Positions 27,037 to 36,521 of a stretch of 64,000 bases of DNA are shown here, one piece after another. Numbering within the stretch: position 1 is the stretch's first letter; each line of letters opens with the position of its first letter. The notes under the pieces are model-generated. The model was not told the origin of the DNA. It saw only the letters and a program-made list of their open reading frames with translations, and did not search any database. Both the position numbers and the translations under genes were made by a program. Where the stretch lies: NCBI RefSeq assembly GCF_004346925.1, contig NZ_CP031167.1:888001-952000 (forward strand), written 5' to 3'. This DNA is from Stenotrophomonas sp. ASS1. GTDB taxonomy: Bacteria; Pseudomonadota; Gammaproteobacteria; Xanthomonadales; Xanthomonadaceae.

Positions 27037-27309
27037 ATGAACAAGACCGAATTGATCGATGCCGTTGCTGAAGCTGCCGACCTGACCAAGGCCGAGTCCA
27101 GCCGCGCTGTCGATGCCGTCGTTGCTGCCGTCACCAAGGCGCTGAAGGACGGCGATGCGGTCACCCTGGTTGGCTTCGGTACCTTCCAGGTTCGCGACCG
27201 TGCTGCCCGCACCGGCCGCAACCCGAAGACCGGCGACACCATCAAGATCGCTGCTTCGAAGAATCCGTCGTTCAAGGCTGGTAAGGCCCTGAAGGATGCT
27301 GTAAACTAA
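27037..27309 (+). CDS. hupB: DNA-binding protein HU-beta
   Basis: 90 aa, the standard size. It starts [20 protein letters not shown]. The DNA-contacting arm has the HU signature [20 protein letters not shown] with the intercalating-Pro region RNPKTG. It folds and compacts DNA as dimers. An SD AAAGGAG lies upstream. tRNA-Val starts 11 bp after the stop and may be co-transcribed. Confidence 0.98.
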   Translation: MNKTELIDAVAEAADLTKAESSRAVDAVVAAVTKALKDGDAVTLVGFGTFQVRDRAARTGRNPKTGDTIKIAASKNPSFKAGKALKDAVN

Positions 27310-27320
27310 GCGGCTCGCTG

Positions 27321-27395
27321 GGGTGCTTAGCTCAGCGGTAGAGCGTCTCCTTTACACGGAGAGGGTCGGGGGTTCGAAACCCTCAGCACCCACCA
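27321..27395 (+). tRNA. tRNA-Val (anticodon TAC)
   Basis: 75 nt with CCA. Acceptor GGGTGCT / AGCACCC; anticodon loop TTTACAC gives TAC. It is 26 bp before the first tRNA-Asp. Confidence 0.97.
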
Positions 27396-27421
27396 CAGCA
27401 CCGCGGTAAAAGTTTGAGTGT

Positions 27422-27498
27422 GGAGCGGTAGTTCAGCTGGTTAGAATGCTGGCCTGTCACGCCGGAGGTCGCGGGTTCGAGTCCCGTCCGCTCCGCCA
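27422..27498 (+). tRNA. tRNA-Asp (anticodon GTC), copy 1
   Basis: 77 nt with CCA. Acceptor GGAGCGG / CCGCTCC; anticodon loop CTGTCAC gives GTC. A hairpin GCCTCCGGCC...AGCTGGAGGC with T-run (27508-27540) follows. Confidence 0.97.
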
Positions 27499-27582
27499 TT
27501 CAACGAGGCCTCCGGCCAAAAGCTGGAGGCTTTGTTTTCTCCCCGGTCCAGGCCGGTGGAAAAACAAAAATAGCAACAATGC

Positions 27583-27659
27583 GGAGCGGTAGTTCAGCTG
27601 GTTAGAATGCTGGCCTGTCACGCCGGAGGTCGCGGGTTCGAGTCCCGTCCGCTCCGCCA
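27583..27659 (+). tRNA. tRNA-Asp (anticodon GTC), copy 2
   Basis: Same 77-nt sequence as copy 1. A hairpin GGCCCCCGGCC...AGCTGGGGGCC with T-rich tail (27669-27700) follows. Confidence 0.97.
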
Positions 27660-27746
27660 CTACATCGAGGCCCCCGGCCTAAAGCTGGGGGCCTTGTCTT
27701 CTCACCGACAGGTTCGGAAGGAAGGCGAAAAGGTTTTTGCAAGAAC

Positions 27747-27823
27747 GGAGCGGTAGTTCAGCTGGTTAGAATGCTGGCCTGTCACGCCGGAGGTCGCGGG
27801 TTCGAGTCCCGTCCGCTCCGCCA
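27747..27823 (+). tRNA. tRNA-Asp (anticodon GTC), copy 3
   Basis: Same 77-nt sequence as copy 1. No terminator hairpin is visible before copy 4; instead an A/T-rich stretch with TTTGAAAAAAGTG at about 27854. Confidence 0.97.
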
Positions 27824-27929
27824 TTGCAGAATTCTTAAGTCCCTGTGAAAAAACTTTGAAAAAAGTGTTCATCGGGCTGGGTTTCCAGGGAGTCTTCGGA
27901 TATACTGGGCGCCTGCAAAGTTTCAGCGC

Positions 27930-28006
27930 GGAGCGGTAGTTCAGCTGGTTAGAATGCTGGCCTGTCACGCCGGAGGTCGCGGGTTCGAGTCCCGTCCGCT
28001 CCGCCA
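27930..28006 (+). tRNA. tRNA-Asp (anticodon GTC), copy 4
   Basis: Same 77-nt sequence as copy 1. TATACT at 27901 may be a -10 element. Confidence 0.97.
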
Positions 28007-28011
28007 ACTTT

Positions 28012-28044
28012 AAAAGCCCTCGGCGCAAGCCGGGGGCTTTTTCT
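28012..28044 (+). terminator. Terminator after the tRNA-Asp cluster
   Basis: AAAGCCCTCGGC-GCAA-GCCGGGGGCTTTTTCTT. Confidence 0.9.
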
Positions 28045-28188
28045 TTGTGCCCTGCGGCAGGCCTGCCGAGGTGCTGACGGCACAGGTCCGCGGAGATCGG
28101 CGCAGGCCACGCCGGCGCTGCTTTTGGTCCCTGCGACGAAGCGGGTTACACTGCCGGGCTCGCCAATCAGGCCTTGTGATTCCTCACC

Positions 28189-30144
28189 ATGCTGCAGAAA
28201 CTCCGCGACAAGACCTCAGGCTGGATCGTCACCGTGATCCTGGGGCTGCTGATGATTCCGTTCCTGTTCGTGATCGACAACAGCTACCTGGGTGGCGTTG
28301 GCGCACAGAACGTGGCCAAGGTTTCCGCGCCTCCGACCTGGTGGCGTTCGGCACCGTCGTGGTGGCCGGTGCGCATGCTGTGGCAGCACCACGAGATCAG
28401 CGCGCAGGATTTCCGCACCCGCTTCGAGCAGGAGCGCATGCGTGAGCGCCAGCAGCAGGGCGAGAACTTCGACCCGCGCGCGTTCGAAAGCACTGAAAAC
28501 AAGATGGCCGTGCTCGATCAGCTGATCGACGAGCAGGTCGTGCGCCTGGTGGGCGAGCAGGCCGGTGTTGTGATCGGCGATGGCGCGGTGCGCGAGTACA
28601 TCGCCACCATCCCGGCCTTCCTCGATTCGAACGGCAAGTTCAACGAGAACAACTACCGCCTGGCCTTGGCCGGTGGCAATCCGCCGCGTACCCCCACGCA
28701 GTTCCAGGAGCTGGTGCGCGAGAGCCTGCAGCAGTCGGTGATCCCGTCGGGCCTGCAGAATTCGGGCTTCGTCACCCAGGCCGAGACCGAGCGCCTGCTG
28801 AAGCTGCTGGGTGAGACCCGCGACGTCGAACTGGCCGCGCTGCCGGAGGTTCCGGCCGATACCGCGCCGGTCACCGATGAGCAGATCAAGCAGTGGTACG
28901 ACAGCCACGGCAAGGATTTCCGCCAGGCCGAAAGCGTGTCGCTGGAATACGTCGAGATCAATGGCGCCAACCTGCCGGCACCAACCGCGGCCGACGAAGC
29001 GACCCTGCGCAAGCGCTATGAGGACGAGAAGGCGAAGTTCACTTCGCCGGAACAGCGCCAGGCCGCGCACATCCTGATCACCGGTGACGGTGCCGAAGCC
29101 AAGGCGAACAAGATCGCCACCGAAGCCAAGGCGGCGGGTGCCGACTTCGCTGCACTGGCCAAGGCCAATTCGGAAGACCCGGGTTCGAAGGACCAGGGCG
29201 GTGATCTGGGCTGGGTCGAGCGTGGCGCGATGGTCAAGCCGTTCGAAGACGCCCTGTTCGCCGCCAAGGCGGGTGACGTGATCGGCCCGGTCAAGACCGA
29301 CTTCGGCTACCACGTCATCAAGGTCGCCGCGGTGCGTGGCGGCGAAGGCAAGTCGTTCGAGGAAGTGCGTGACACGCTGGCCGCCGAGCAGCTGAAGGCC
29401 GACGGCGAGCGCGGCTTCAACGAGCTGGCCGGCCACCTGGTCGATGCCATCAACAAGAGCCCGAGTGATCTGGCTGCTGCGGCCAAGGAAGTGAACCTGC
29501 CGCTGCAGACCCTGGGCCCGATCACCCGTGCCACCGCCAGTGGCATCGCCACCGATCCGGCTGTGCTGCGTGCGGCCTTCTCCGAAGTGCTGGTGCAGGA
29601 TGGTACTGCCAGCGACCCGATCGCCCTGGGCGGTGCCACCAACCACAGCGTGGTCATCCGCGTTGCCGCGCATACCCCGGAACAGGCAACGCCGCTGGAC
29701 AAGGCGCGTGAACAGGTGATCGCCGCGATCCGCGCCGACCGCCAGCGCCAAGCCAGCGACAAGGCCGCCGACGCCGTGCTGGCCAAGCTGAAGGCGGGCG
29801 CCACCCTGCAGTCGCTGGCCGCCAGCGAGAAGCTGCAGGTGAGCCCGATGCCGGGCCTGCCGCGCAGCCAGCCGGTGCCGACCCCGGAAATCAACCGCGC
29901 GATCTTCAGTGCACCGGTGCCGGCGGAAGGCAAGCCGAGCTACGGCAAGGTCGACGTCAACGGCCACGCGCTGCTGTTCGCAGTGAACAAGGTCAACCCG
30001 GGCGACATCAAGGAAGTGACCGCCGAGCAGCAGAAGCAGCTCAAGGATCAGCTGAGCCAGATCGACGGCATGGCCGCAGCCAAGGCCTACGTCGAGGCGA
30101 TGCGCAGGAAGTTCGTGATCCAGACCACCGAAGAGAACCTGTAA
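28189..30144 (+). CDS. ppiD: Peptidyl-prolyl cis-trans isomerase PpiD-type periplasmic chaperone
   Basis: 651 aa. A single N-terminal membrane anchor ([19 protein letters not shown], residues 11-29) is followed by a SurA_N-like chaperone domain and one parvulin domain (about residues 285-385: [42 protein letters not shown]). A long C-terminal chaperone half follows. PpiD sits at the periplasmic exit of SecYEG and assists early folding of outer-membrane and periplasmic proteins. A tryptophan-rich insert, [14 protein letters not shown], follows the anchor at about residue 47. It lies downstream of lon-hupB as in E. coli, with tRNAs inserted between. Confidence 0.94.
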   Translation: MLQKLRDKTSGWIVTVILGLLMIPFLFVIDNSYLGGVGAQNVAKVSAPPTWWRSAPSWWPVRMLWQHHEISAQDFRTRFEQERMRERQQQGENFDPRAFESTENKMAVLDQLIDEQVVRLVGEQAGVVIGDGAVREYIATIPAFLDSNGKFNENNYRLALAGGNPPRTPTQFQELVRESLQQSVIPSGLQNSGFVTQAETERLLKLLGETRDVELAALPEVPADTAPVTDEQIKQWYDSHGKDFRQAESVSLEYVEINGANLPAPTAADEATLRKRYEDEKAKFTSPEQRQAAHILITGDGAEAKANKIATEAKAAGADFAALAKANSEDPGSKDQGGDLGWVERGAMVKPFEDALFAAKAGDVIGPVKTDFGYHVIKVAAVRGGEGKSFEEVRDTLAAEQLKADGERGFNELAGHLVDAINKSPSDLAAAAKEVNLPLQTLGPITRATASGIATDPAVLRAAFSEVLVQDGTASDPIALGGATNHSVVIRVAAHTPEQATPLDKAREQVIAAIRADRQRQASDKAADAVLAKLKAGATLQSLAASEKLQVSPMPGLPRSQPVPTPEINRAIFSAPVPAEGKPSYGKVDVNGHALLFAVNKVNPGDIKEVTAEQQKQLKDQLSQIDGMAAAKAYVEAMRRKFVIQTTEENL

Positions 30145-30169
30145 GCCTCGCGGCGGGGCAGGATCGAAG

Positions 30170-30196
30170 AAGGCCCGGCATTGCCGGGCCTTTTTT
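30170..30196 (+). terminator. Terminator after ppiD
   Basis: AAGGCCCGGC-AT-TGCCGGGCC followed by six Ts. Confidence 0.95.
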
Positions 30197-30232
30197 GTGC
30201 CTTCGTGTCGTCTGTGGCGCGCTTGAGCTTTG

Positions 30233-30303
30233 GTAGTGGTCGAGCTTGCTCGACCGCCTTTTGTAGAGTCGTGCAGATGCAGTCGAGCATCGCTCGACTC
30301 TAC
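30233..30303. repeat. SMAG-type units (GTCGAGC type)
   Basis: GTAGTGGTCGAGCTTGCTCG at 30233-30255, then GTAGAGTCG...CGACTCTAC spanning 30263-30303, with a nested GTCGAGCATCGCTCGAC palindrome. Confidence 0.85.
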
Positions 30304-30333
30304 AAAGAGCAGATACAGCGGGGTTGGAGCGCG

Positions 30334-31533
30334 TCAGTCCTCGACGCGCAGCACTGCGCCGGGCTTCAGCACGCTGCTGCCACTCAGGCCGTTCAGCGAC
30401 AGCAGGGCCTTTACCGGCATGCCGTAGCGGCGGGCGATGGTCCAGGCCGACTCGCCATCACGCACGGTGTGGCGGCGGCTGCGCGGGCGGTCGGCGATCG
30501 CGGCCACGGCCTTGGCCACCTGCGGCGTCGGCGTGGTCGTGGCAACCGGTGCGGTGCTGGCCACCAGCGTGGTCGCGGCTTCCGTCACCGTCGCATTGGC
30601 GGCCGAGACCGGGGCCAGGACCCGGGTGGTTCCCGAAGCGCGGTTGCCGGCGGCCAGGGCCGGGTTGAGGCGGGCGATCCTGGCGGGGTCCAGGGCGCGC
30701 TGTGCGGCCCACTGCTGGACGCTGGTGCCGGCTGGCAGGGTGTGGTCCTTCAACACCGGCACTGTGCGGTCCAGCGAGGCCATCACGCGAGGCTGGTCCT
30801 CCACGTCTTCCAGCACGCAGGCCAGGGCATGCAGCTTCTCGACATAGGCATGGGTAACCGGCGACAGCCCCGGCAGGGCTGCCGGCTTGGCGTTCTGCGC
30901 GTTCATGCCGGCCTTGCGCATGGACTGCAGCACCCGGTACTCGCCGGCGTTGTAGGCCATGGTGGCCAGGCGCCAGTCGCCGCCGAACATGCCATGTAGG
31001 GTCTTCAGGTAGCGCACCGCGGCCTGGGTGGAATCAACCGCCGACAGGCGGCCGTCGTAGCCGTTGGCCATGGGGACGCGGTGGTTGCGCGCCGTGGTGG
31101 CGATGAACTGCCACAGGCCGGTCGGGCCGCTGCCGTTGCGGGCATTGGGCCGATAGCCGCTTTCCACGAACGGGATCAGCGCGAATTCGGTGGGCAGGTT
31201 CGCCTTGCGCAGCTCTTCGACCACATAGCCGAACAGCACCAGCGCATCGTCATCCTGGTTGGCCAGGCGCGAGGGGGCGTGGGCGAACTGCTTCTGCCAG
31301 CGCGGGCTGGTAGCCTCGGCATCGCAGCTGGGCTCGGCCAGGCCGTCGCGGAAGCTGGTGAAGATCTCCTGGCCATTGCGCACCGAGGGCGCAGGCAGCG
31401 CGGACGGATCCAGCGGCAGCGCCGCAGCGGCGGTCAGGTTCTGGCTGATGCCGGCGCCCAGCGACTGTGCGCCCGCGGTTCCGGCCAGCCCCAGGGCAAG
31501 GCCCAGGGCCAGCGGCAGACTTCGGCGCATCAT
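30334..31533 (-). CDS. mltD: Membrane-bound lytic murein transglycosylase D
   Basis: 399 aa. A signal peptide ([17 protein letters not shown]) precedes an SLT domain (about 105-235) with the catalytic Glu in [24 protein letters not shown] and [10 protein letters not shown]. Two LysM-like segments follow: [20 protein letters not shown] and, at the C-terminus, [20 protein letters not shown]. It cleaves glycan strands with formation of 1,6-anhydroMurNAc. No lipobox Cys is visible, so unlike E. coli MltD it may be soluble or otherwise anchored. It overlaps gloB by 4 bp; the gloB-mltD pair is conserved in E. coli. Confidence 0.92.
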   Translation of the reverse strand: MMRRSLPLALGLALGLAGTAGAQSLGAGISQNLTAAAALPLDPSALPAPSVRNGQEIFTSFRDGLAEPSCDAEATSPRWQKQFAHAPSRLANQDDDALVLFGYVVEELRKANLPTEFALIPFVESGYRPNARNGSGPTGLWQFIATTARNHRVPMANGYDGRLSAVDSTQAAVRYLKTLHGMFGGDWRLATMAYNAGEYRVLQSMRKAGMNAQNAKPAALPGLSPVTHAYVEKLHALACVLEDVEDQPRVMASLDRTVPVLKDHTLPAGTSVQQWAAQRALDPARIARLNPALAAGNRASGTTRVLAPVSAANATVTEAATTLVASTAPVATTTPTPQVAKAVAAIADRPRSRRHTVRDGESAWTIARRYGMPVKALLSLNGLSGSSVLKPGAVLRVED

Positions 31534-32294
31534 GCGCGGAAGCCGTCTTTCCAGTGCCGGAGACCGGCCATCACGTCGACGTCGTCCACGACGTCACGGC
31601 CCAGGTGTGCCGACACCGACGCACGGATCGGTGCAGCGTGCACACGCAGGAAGGGATTGCAGTCGAATTCGTTGGCCAGGGTTACCGGCAGGGTGGAACG
31701 GTCATCGCGGCGCATGGCCAAAGCCTCCTCTTGGCGCTGCCACAAGGCAGCGTTGGCGGGGTCGACATGCCGCGCGAAGACGGCATTTGACACGGTGTAC
31801 TCATGAGCGCAACAAAGCAGCAGTTGCGCGGGCAGGGCACCCAACTTGCGCATCGACGCCAGCAGCTGGGACGGCGTACCTTCGAACAGGCGTCCACAGC
31901 CCAGGCTGAACAACGAATCTCCGCTGAAAAGATGTTCAGCAGTGTGAAACGCGATGTGGCTGCGGGTATGCCCGGGCACGGATAGTACGTGGAACGTCTG
32001 GCCCAGTGCCTGAACGCGTTCACCTTCGCCGACCCGTTCGGTGGCCGTGGGGATGCGCTCTTCGACCGGCGCGATGACCCGTACACCGGGAAAGCGAGCC
32101 TGCAGTGCCGGCACGCCACCGATGTGGTCGTCGTGGTGATGGGTGAGCAGGATCGTGTCCACGCGCAGGCCCTGATCGGCCAGTGCGAGCACTGGCGCGG
32201 CATCGCCGGGGTCGACGACCACGGCAGCGCCCTCGTTGTCGATCAGCGTCCAGATGTAGTTATCCGCAAATGCGGGCAGGGCAGTCAGTCGCAT
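31530..32294 (-). CDS. gloB: Hydroxyacylglutathione hydrolase (glyoxalase II)
   Basis: 254 aa from the ATG at 32294 ([19 protein letters not shown]); upstream in-frame sequence would add 61 low-complexity residues and run into the divergent gene. The binuclear metal site reads [10 protein letters not shown], with further ligands in [11 protein letters not shown] and [11 protein letters not shown]. The C-terminal HAGH domain carries [16 protein letters not shown]. It hydrolyses S-lactoylglutathione to lactate in methylglyoxal detoxification. Confidence 0.96.
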   Translation of the reverse strand: MRLTALPAFADNYIWTLIDNEGAAVVVDPGDAAPVLALADQGLRVDTILLTHHHDDHIGGVPALQARFPGVRVIAPVEERIPTATERVGEGERVQALGQTFHVLSVPGHTRSHIAFHTAEHLFSGDSLFSLGCGRLFEGTPSQLLASMRKLGALPAQLLLCCAHEYTVSNAVFARHVDPANAALWQRQEEALAMRRDDRSTLPVTLANEFDCNPFLRVHAAPIRASVSAHLGRDVVDDVDVMAGLRHWKDGFRA

Positions 32295-32305
32295 AGAATT
32301 GGACC

Positions 32306-32950
32306 ATGCCCGCGCTGCAGAGCACCCGTCAAGCGAGCCAGACCCCTTGGTTCGACAGCGAACCGGCGGAGGCCTTGCGTGTGCTGGAGCGGCAATTGCT
32401 GCTGCCGCAGCTGTCGGTGCTGCCGGCGCAGCCCTGGCTGTGGATCGCACCAAGTGCGGCCTGGCTGGACGATGCACAGTTGGGCGGACGCGGTCTGCGC
32501 CTGTTCCGGCAGGGGCAGGGCTATGACGGCGACACCCGTTGTGCGCTGCCGCTGCCGCTGGCCAATGAAAGCGTCAATGCGATCGTGCTGCAGCATGTCA
32601 CTGCGGCCGACGCTGATCGGCTGCTCGACGAGTGCGAGCGCGTACTGATGCCGGGCGGCCATCTGTGGCTGAGCAGCCTCAATCCGTTCAGTCCGTATCG
32701 CACGCGATGGCGCCAGCATGGACTGGTGGTGCGCACGCCACAGCGGATCCGCCTGCTGCTCGGCCGTCATGGGCTGGAATGCGACGATATGCGTTACCTG
32801 GGCCCGCTCTGGCGCGGTGCGGGCAGCCGTCGTCCCGGAGGTTGGGCACCGCTGCGCGCGGCCTGCCTGTTCCATGCGGAAAAACGTACGCTGGCCCTGC
32901 CTGGGCCGAAACCGCTGCCGGTGCGCTGGCACGGCACCGTAGCTACCTGA
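32306..32950 (+). CDS. SAM-dependent methyltransferase, YafS-like
   Basis: 214 aa, class I methyltransferase fold of the type 11 group. The SAM-binding N-terminal half is degenerate, while the late motif [19 protein letters not shown] and the preceding [14 protein letters not shown] (post-I acidic region) are recognisable. Divergence from gloB and the rnhA-dnaQ genes behind match E. coli gloB/yafS-rnhA-dnaQ, so it is the YafS equivalent. The substrate is unknown. Only 11 bp separate its start from that of gloB. Confidence 0.85.
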   Translation: MPALQSTRQASQTPWFDSEPAEALRVLERQLLLPQLSVLPAQPWLWIAPSAAWLDDAQLGGRGLRLFRQGQGYDGDTRCALPLPLANESVNAIVLQHVTAADADRLLDECERVLMPGGHLWLSSLNPFSPYRTRWRQHGLVVRTPQRIRLLLGRHGLECDDMRYLGPLWRGAGSRRPGGWAPLRAACLFHAEKRTLALPGPKPLPVRWHGTVAT

Positions 32951-32963
32951 TTCTGGAGTTGTA

Positions 32964-33416
32964 TTGAAAACCATCGAAATCCACACCGACGGTTCCTGCC
33001 TTGGCAATCCCGGCCCCGGCGGCTGGGCTGCGCTGCTGCGCTACAAGGGCCACGAGCGCGAACTGAGCGGTGGCGAGGCGCACACCACCAACAACCGGAT
33101 GGAGCTGATGGCGGCCATTTCCGGGCTGGAGTCGCTGACCGAGCCGTGCAACATCGTGCTCTATACCGATTCGCAGTATGTGCGGCAGGGTCTGACCCAG
33201 TGGATGCCGGGCTGGATCCGCAAGAACTGGAAGACCGCTGGCGGCGATCCGGTAAAGAACCGCGAGCTGTGGGAGCGCCTGCAGGCGGCCACGCTGCGGC
33301 ATCAGATCGACTGGCGCTGGGTGAAGGGTCACTCCGGCGACCCGGACAATGAGCGGGTGGATACGCTGGCCCGCAACGCGGCGATCCAGATCCGCGACAC
33401 CAGCCCGGTAAACTGA
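32964..33416 (+). CDS. rnhA: Ribonuclease HI
   Basis: 150 aa from a TTG start at 32964 with TGGAG ahead at 32954. Catalytic residues: Asp in [15 protein letters not shown], Glu in [13 protein letters not shown], Asp in LYTDSQYV and the late Asp in ERVDTLAR. It removes RNA from RNA-DNA hybrids. The gene is 4 bp ahead of dnaQ and co-transcribed with it, unlike the divergent arrangement in E. coli. Confidence 0.97.
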   Translation: MKTIEIHTDGSCLGNPGPGGWAALLRYKGHERELSGGEAHTTNNRMELMAAISGLESLTEPCNIVLYTDSQYVRQGLTQWMPGWIRKNWKTAGGDPVKNRELWERLQAATLRHQIDWRWVKGHSGDPDNERVDTLARNAAIQIRDTSPVN

Positions 33417-33420
33417 GCCC

Positions 33421-34152
33421 ATGCGTCAGATCATCCTCGATACCGAAACCACCGGCCTGGAGTGGAAGAAGGGCAACCGCATCGTCGAAATCGGCTGCGT
33501 GGAGCTGTTCAAGCGCCGCCCGACCGGCAACAACTATCACCAGTACATCAAGCCGGACTGCGAGTTCGAACAGGGCGCGCAGGAAGTCACCGGCCTGACC
33601 CTGGAGTTCCTCGATGACAAGCCGGACTTCGCGCAGATCGCCGACGAGTTCCTGGCCTTCATCGATGGCGCCGAGCTGATCATTCACAACGCGGCGTTCG
33701 ACCTCGGCTTCCTCGACAACGAGTTGTCGCTGCTGGGGCCGCAGTACGGGAAGATCACCGACCGCTGCGCCGTGATCGATACCCTGGTGATGGCGCGTGA
33801 GCGCTTCCCGGGCCAGCGCAACTCGCTGGATGCGCTGTGCAAGCGGCTGGGCGTGGACAACTCGCACCGTGCGCTGCATGGCGGCCTGCTCGATGCGCAG
33901 ATCCTGGGCGACGTCTATATCGCGCTGACCTCGGGCCAGGAAGAAATCGGCTTCGGTCTGGGCGATGACGATGGCGGCGCTGCCGGTGCGGCGCTGCAGG
34001 CCTTCGATACCAGCAAGCTGCTGCCGCGCCCGCGCGTGGTGGCCACGCCGTCGGAGCTGGAAGCGCATGCGGCGCGACTGGAGCGGCTGCGCAAGAAGGC
34101 TGGCCACGCGCTGTGGGATGGCCCGAAGGTGGAAGAGCCCGCCAGCGCGTAA
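33421..34152 (+). CDS. dnaQ: DNA polymerase III subunit epsilon (proofreading exonuclease)
   Basis: 243 aa. DEDDh exonuclease: Asp7 and Glu9 in ILDTETTGLEW, Exo II Asp in IIHNAAFDLGFLDNEL, Exo III His and Asp in HRALHGGLLDAQIL. The C-terminal segment (from about 185) binds the alpha polymerase subunit. It gives 3'-5' proofreading to the replicase. dnaX, another holoenzyme gene, lies at 54.7 kb. Confidence 0.97.
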   Translation: MRQIILDTETTGLEWKKGNRIVEIGCVELFKRRPTGNNYHQYIKPDCEFEQGAQEVTGLTLEFLDDKPDFAQIADEFLAFIDGAELIIHNAAFDLGFLDNELSLLGPQYGKITDRCAVIDTLVMARERFPGQRNSLDALCKRLGVDNSHRALHGGLLDAQILGDVYIALTSGQEEIGFGLGDDDGGAAGAALQAFDTSKLLPRPRVVATPSELEAHAARLERLRKKAGHALWDGPKVEEPASA

Positions 34153-34165
34153 TGCCTGGAGTGGA

Positions 34166-34218
34166 GTAGTGCCGGCCGCTGGCCGGCAGCGTCGCATCCA
34201 CGCATGGCGTGGATCTAC
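34166..34218. repeat. SMAG-type pair between convergent dnaQ and the PP2C gene
   Basis: GTAGTGCCGGCCGCTGGCCG at 34166 (plus) and GTAGATCCACGCCATGCGTG (minus, ending 34218), two subtypes facing each other; no other terminator lies between the genes. Confidence 0.9.
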
Positions 34219-34221
34219 CGG

Positions 34222-34926
34222 TTAGTGGCAGCGCACCAGGATCACGCTGATGTTGTCGCGGCCGCCGCCATCGAGCGCGGCGGCGACCAGCGTGTCCACG
34301 CATTCCTGTGCGCTGGCATCCTCGAAGGCGAGGGTGCGCGCGATGCTGCGGTCGTCCACTTCTTCGGTCAGGCCGTCACTGCACAGCAGCAGCTGCATGC
34401 CCGGACGCAGTTCGCCGCTGGTGGTGGCCACGTTCAGATGCGCCGGATCGGTCACGCCCAGCGCCTGGGTGACCACGTTGCGATGCGGATGCGCACGCGC
34501 CTGTTCGGCGGTCAGGTTGCCCTGCGCGACCAGCTCCCGCACCACGCTGTGGTCCTGGCTGAGCTGGGCCAGCTGTCCGTCGCGCCACAGGTAGGCACGG
34601 CTGTCGCCAACCCACGCCACTTCATAGCGGTTGCCCTGTACCCGTGCGGCGACCACGGTAGTGCCCATCGGCAACGTGTCGTTGCGCCGGCGCGAGGCGC
34701 GGATGATCTCTTCGTCGGCGGTGCGGATGGCCTGCGCCAGCGGTGCGCCGCGGCGGATCTCGCGCACGATGGTCTCGCGCGCCAGCGCGCTGGCCACTTC
34801 ACCGCAGGCGTGCCCGCCCATGCCGTCGGCCACCAGCCACAGGGCCAGCTCACTGTCACCGTAGTAGGTGTCCTCGTTGAGCTCGCGGCGCATGCCGGGG
34901 TGGGTGAGGTGTCCGAATTCGATCAT
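34222..34926 (-). CDS. PP2C-family serine/threonine protein phosphatase
   Basis: 234 aa, a single PP2C domain of the bacterial Stp1/PrpC type. Metal-binding motifs: NEDTYYGD near the N-terminus, LVADGMGGHACGEVAS, LLCSDGLTEEVDD and the terminal GGRDNISVILV. It removes phosphate from Ser/Thr proteins; in type VI secretion loci such enzymes pair with PpkA kinases, but no kinase or secretion gene is near. It is a monocistronic gene convergent with dnaQ. Confidence 0.92.
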   Translation of the reverse strand: MIEFGHLTHPGMRRELNEDTYYGDSELALWLVADGMGGHACGEVASALARETIVREIRRGAPLAQAIRTADEEIIRASRRRNDTLPMGTTVVAARVQGNRYEVAWVGDSRAYLWRDGQLAQLSQDHSVVRELVAQGNLTAEQARAHPHRNVVTQALGVTDPAHLNVATTSGELRPGMQLLLCSDGLTEEVDDRSIARTLAFEDASAQECVDTLVAAALDGGGRDNISVILVRCH

Positions 34927-35032
34927 GGGCGCTGGGGCGGGGTGTTGCTGGGGAGACAGGCATCATCGGGTGGCTGCGCGCATCCGGCAAGGCGTGCGCT
35001 CAGGAAATTTTCACTTCGTTGGCCGGAATGAC

Positions 35033-35061
35033 TTGTCGTCGGCCTCACTTCCTCGTATGAT
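35033..35061 (+). promoter_or_regulatory. Promoter of tRNA-Ser(CGA)
   Basis: -35 TTGTCG (35033-35038), 17-bp spacer, -10 TATGAT (35056-35061), 29 bp before the tRNA. Confidence 0.7.
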
Positions 35062-35090
35062 GCGCGTCCCCGGTCCGCCGGGGACCACCC

Positions 35091-35181
35091 GGAGAGGTGG
35101 CAGAGTGGTTGAATGTACCTGACTCGAAATCAGGCAGGCGTTTATAGCGCCTCGGGGGTTCGAATCCCCCCCTCTCCGCCA
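35091..35181 (+). tRNA. tRNA-Ser (anticodon CGA)
   Basis: 91 nt with encoded CCA, class II with long variable arm. Acceptor GGAGAGG / CCTCTCC; anticodon loop CTCGAAA gives CGA. The IS element begins 3 bp after the CCA end. Confidence 0.97.
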
Positions 35182-35235
35182 GATTGACTCGTCCTGCCAT
35201 AGGTTGACACCGATGGGTGGATGGTCCGGCCGCCG

Positions 35236-36120
35236 TCAGGCGGCCAAAGACGCCCGATGCATCGCATCGGGCGTCTGCATTTTAAGGGACAGGTGGGGGC
35301 GCTCAGCGTTGTAGATGTCTACGGCCTCAGCCACCATCTGGCGGGCTTGCCCCAGGTCCCGTGGGCGATGAAGCAGGAACTCGCACTTGAGGATCCCGTT
35401 GACTCGCTCTGCCAGAGCGTTCTGATAGCAGTCGTAGCCGTCGGTCATCGAGCAGGTCAGGCCGTGCCGCGCATGGATCTTCTGGTAGTAATCCGAGCAG
35501 TACTGGATTCCACGATCAGAGTGATGGATCAGCTTCTGCGATGTCTTTCTCCCTTTCAGCGCCATCTCCAGCGCCTGAGCTACCTGCTCTGTCTGTAGCG
35601 TTTCATGCACGCTCCAGCCCACGATCTTGCGCGACCAGGCATCGGTGACCAGGCTCAGATACACGAACTTCCCCTGCGTCGGCAGATAGGTGATGTCCGC
35701 CACCCACACCTGCTCGCTACCGGTTGGTATTACGCATCCTTGGCCAGGTTTGAGCAGATTCGGATGCCTGCGAAAGCGATGATGGCTGTCGGTAGTCTTG
35801 TGATAAGCCCGACGTTTCGGTACCAGCAGGCGCGCTTCCCGAAGTACGTCAAACAACCGGTCACGTCCCATGGTGATTCCCGCCGCCTGCAGCTTCGGTC
35901 CGATCAAATGGTGCAACTTGCGCGTCCCGATCCGTGGCTGCCGCACGCGGCAATCGCTCACCAGCGCCAGTGCTTTGGTCTCGCTGGCGCGTCGTCGTTG
36001 ATGCCGGCACCCCGCTTGATAGAACGCCTGTCGACTGATGCCGAAATGGCGGCAAGCCCTTGCCACGCTTACGCCTTTGAGGCGCCCTTGCGTGAGGACT
36101 TGCCTGAAGGCTTTTTTACG
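35236..36120 (-). CDS. IS3-family transposase OrfB (DDE integrase domain)
   Basis: Open frame from upstream of 36120 to the stop at 35236. It starts with the HTH_21-like part (ARACRHFGISRQAFYQAG) and continues to an rve integrase core with the DDE triad: Asp in VWVADITYLPTQG, Asp in IHHSDRGIQYCSDYY and Glu in YDCYQNALAERVNGILKCE. It is expected to be made as an OrfAB fusion through a -1 frameshift at the AAAAAAG heptamer (36111-36117 region); the frame offset between OrfA and OrfB is indeed -1. It cuts and joins the IS ends. Confidence 0.9.
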   Translation of the reverse strand, partial: RKKAFRQVLTQGRLKGVSVARACRHFGISRQAFYQAGCRHQRRRASETKALALVSDCRVRQPRIGTRKLHHLIGPKLQAAGITMGRDRLFDVLREARLLVPKRRAYHKTTDSHHRFRRHPNLLKPGQGCVIPTGSEQVWVADITYLPTQGKFVYLSLVTDAWSRKIVGWSVHETLQTEQVAQALEMALKGRKTSQKLIHHSDRGIQYCSDYYQKIHARHGLTCSMTDGYDCYQNALAERVNGILKCEFLLHRPRDLGQARQMVAEAVDIYNAERPHLSLKMQTPDAMHRASLAA

Positions 36121-36470
36121 ATGCGCACCCCGTAATCCTCTTTGAGGACATCCACGATGGCTTCGAAAAGCTGTGCTTTCTCGTTGGCCTCCCGCAACTG
36201 GACCTGCAGGGCCTTGATCTGTTGTTCCGGCGTCAGCGGCGTGGCCGGTCCACTTTTGGGAGAAGTCGTCATGGGGGCAGATGATGCACCACCTGACCAA
36301 TCCTGCCGACCATAGCGGCGAAGCCACTTCAGAACCGTGCTGCTACCTTGGATACCGTATCGCTCCTGAGCCTTCTTATAGGTCAGTTCTCCACGCTCGA
36401 CCTGATCGACCACGGACAACTTGAAGGCCAGCGAGTAATCCCGCTGACTGCGCCTGATTGTTGATTTCAT
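36069..36470 (-). CDS. IS3-family transposase OrfA (DNA-binding)
   Basis: 133 aa. An N-terminal helix-turn-helix, RRSQRDYSLAFKLSVVDQVE with YKKAQERYGIQGSSTVLKWL, binds the IS ends. A leucine-zipper-like coiled coil, EQQIKALQVQLREANEKAQLFEA, lies near residues 80-105. A6G in the codons for RIVKKP is the slip site that fuses it to OrfB. Alone it usually acts as an inhibitor of transposition. Confidence 0.9.
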   Translation of the reverse strand: MKSTIRRSQRDYSLAFKLSVVDQVERGELTYKKAQERYGIQGSSTVLKWLRRYGRQDWSGGASSAPMTTSPKSGPATPLTPEQQIKALQVQLREANEKAQLFEAIVDVLKEDYGVRIVKKPSGKSSRKGASKA

Positions 36471-36521
36471 TGAACATTCCTTTTCCAGAGGGAAAAGGTG
36501 TCAACCCAATTCAGGACGGGT

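Noticed and set aside
34222-34926. Type VI secretion phosphatase
   Set aside because: The PP2C gene has no kinase, FHA or secretion genes nearby, so a secretion role is not supported.
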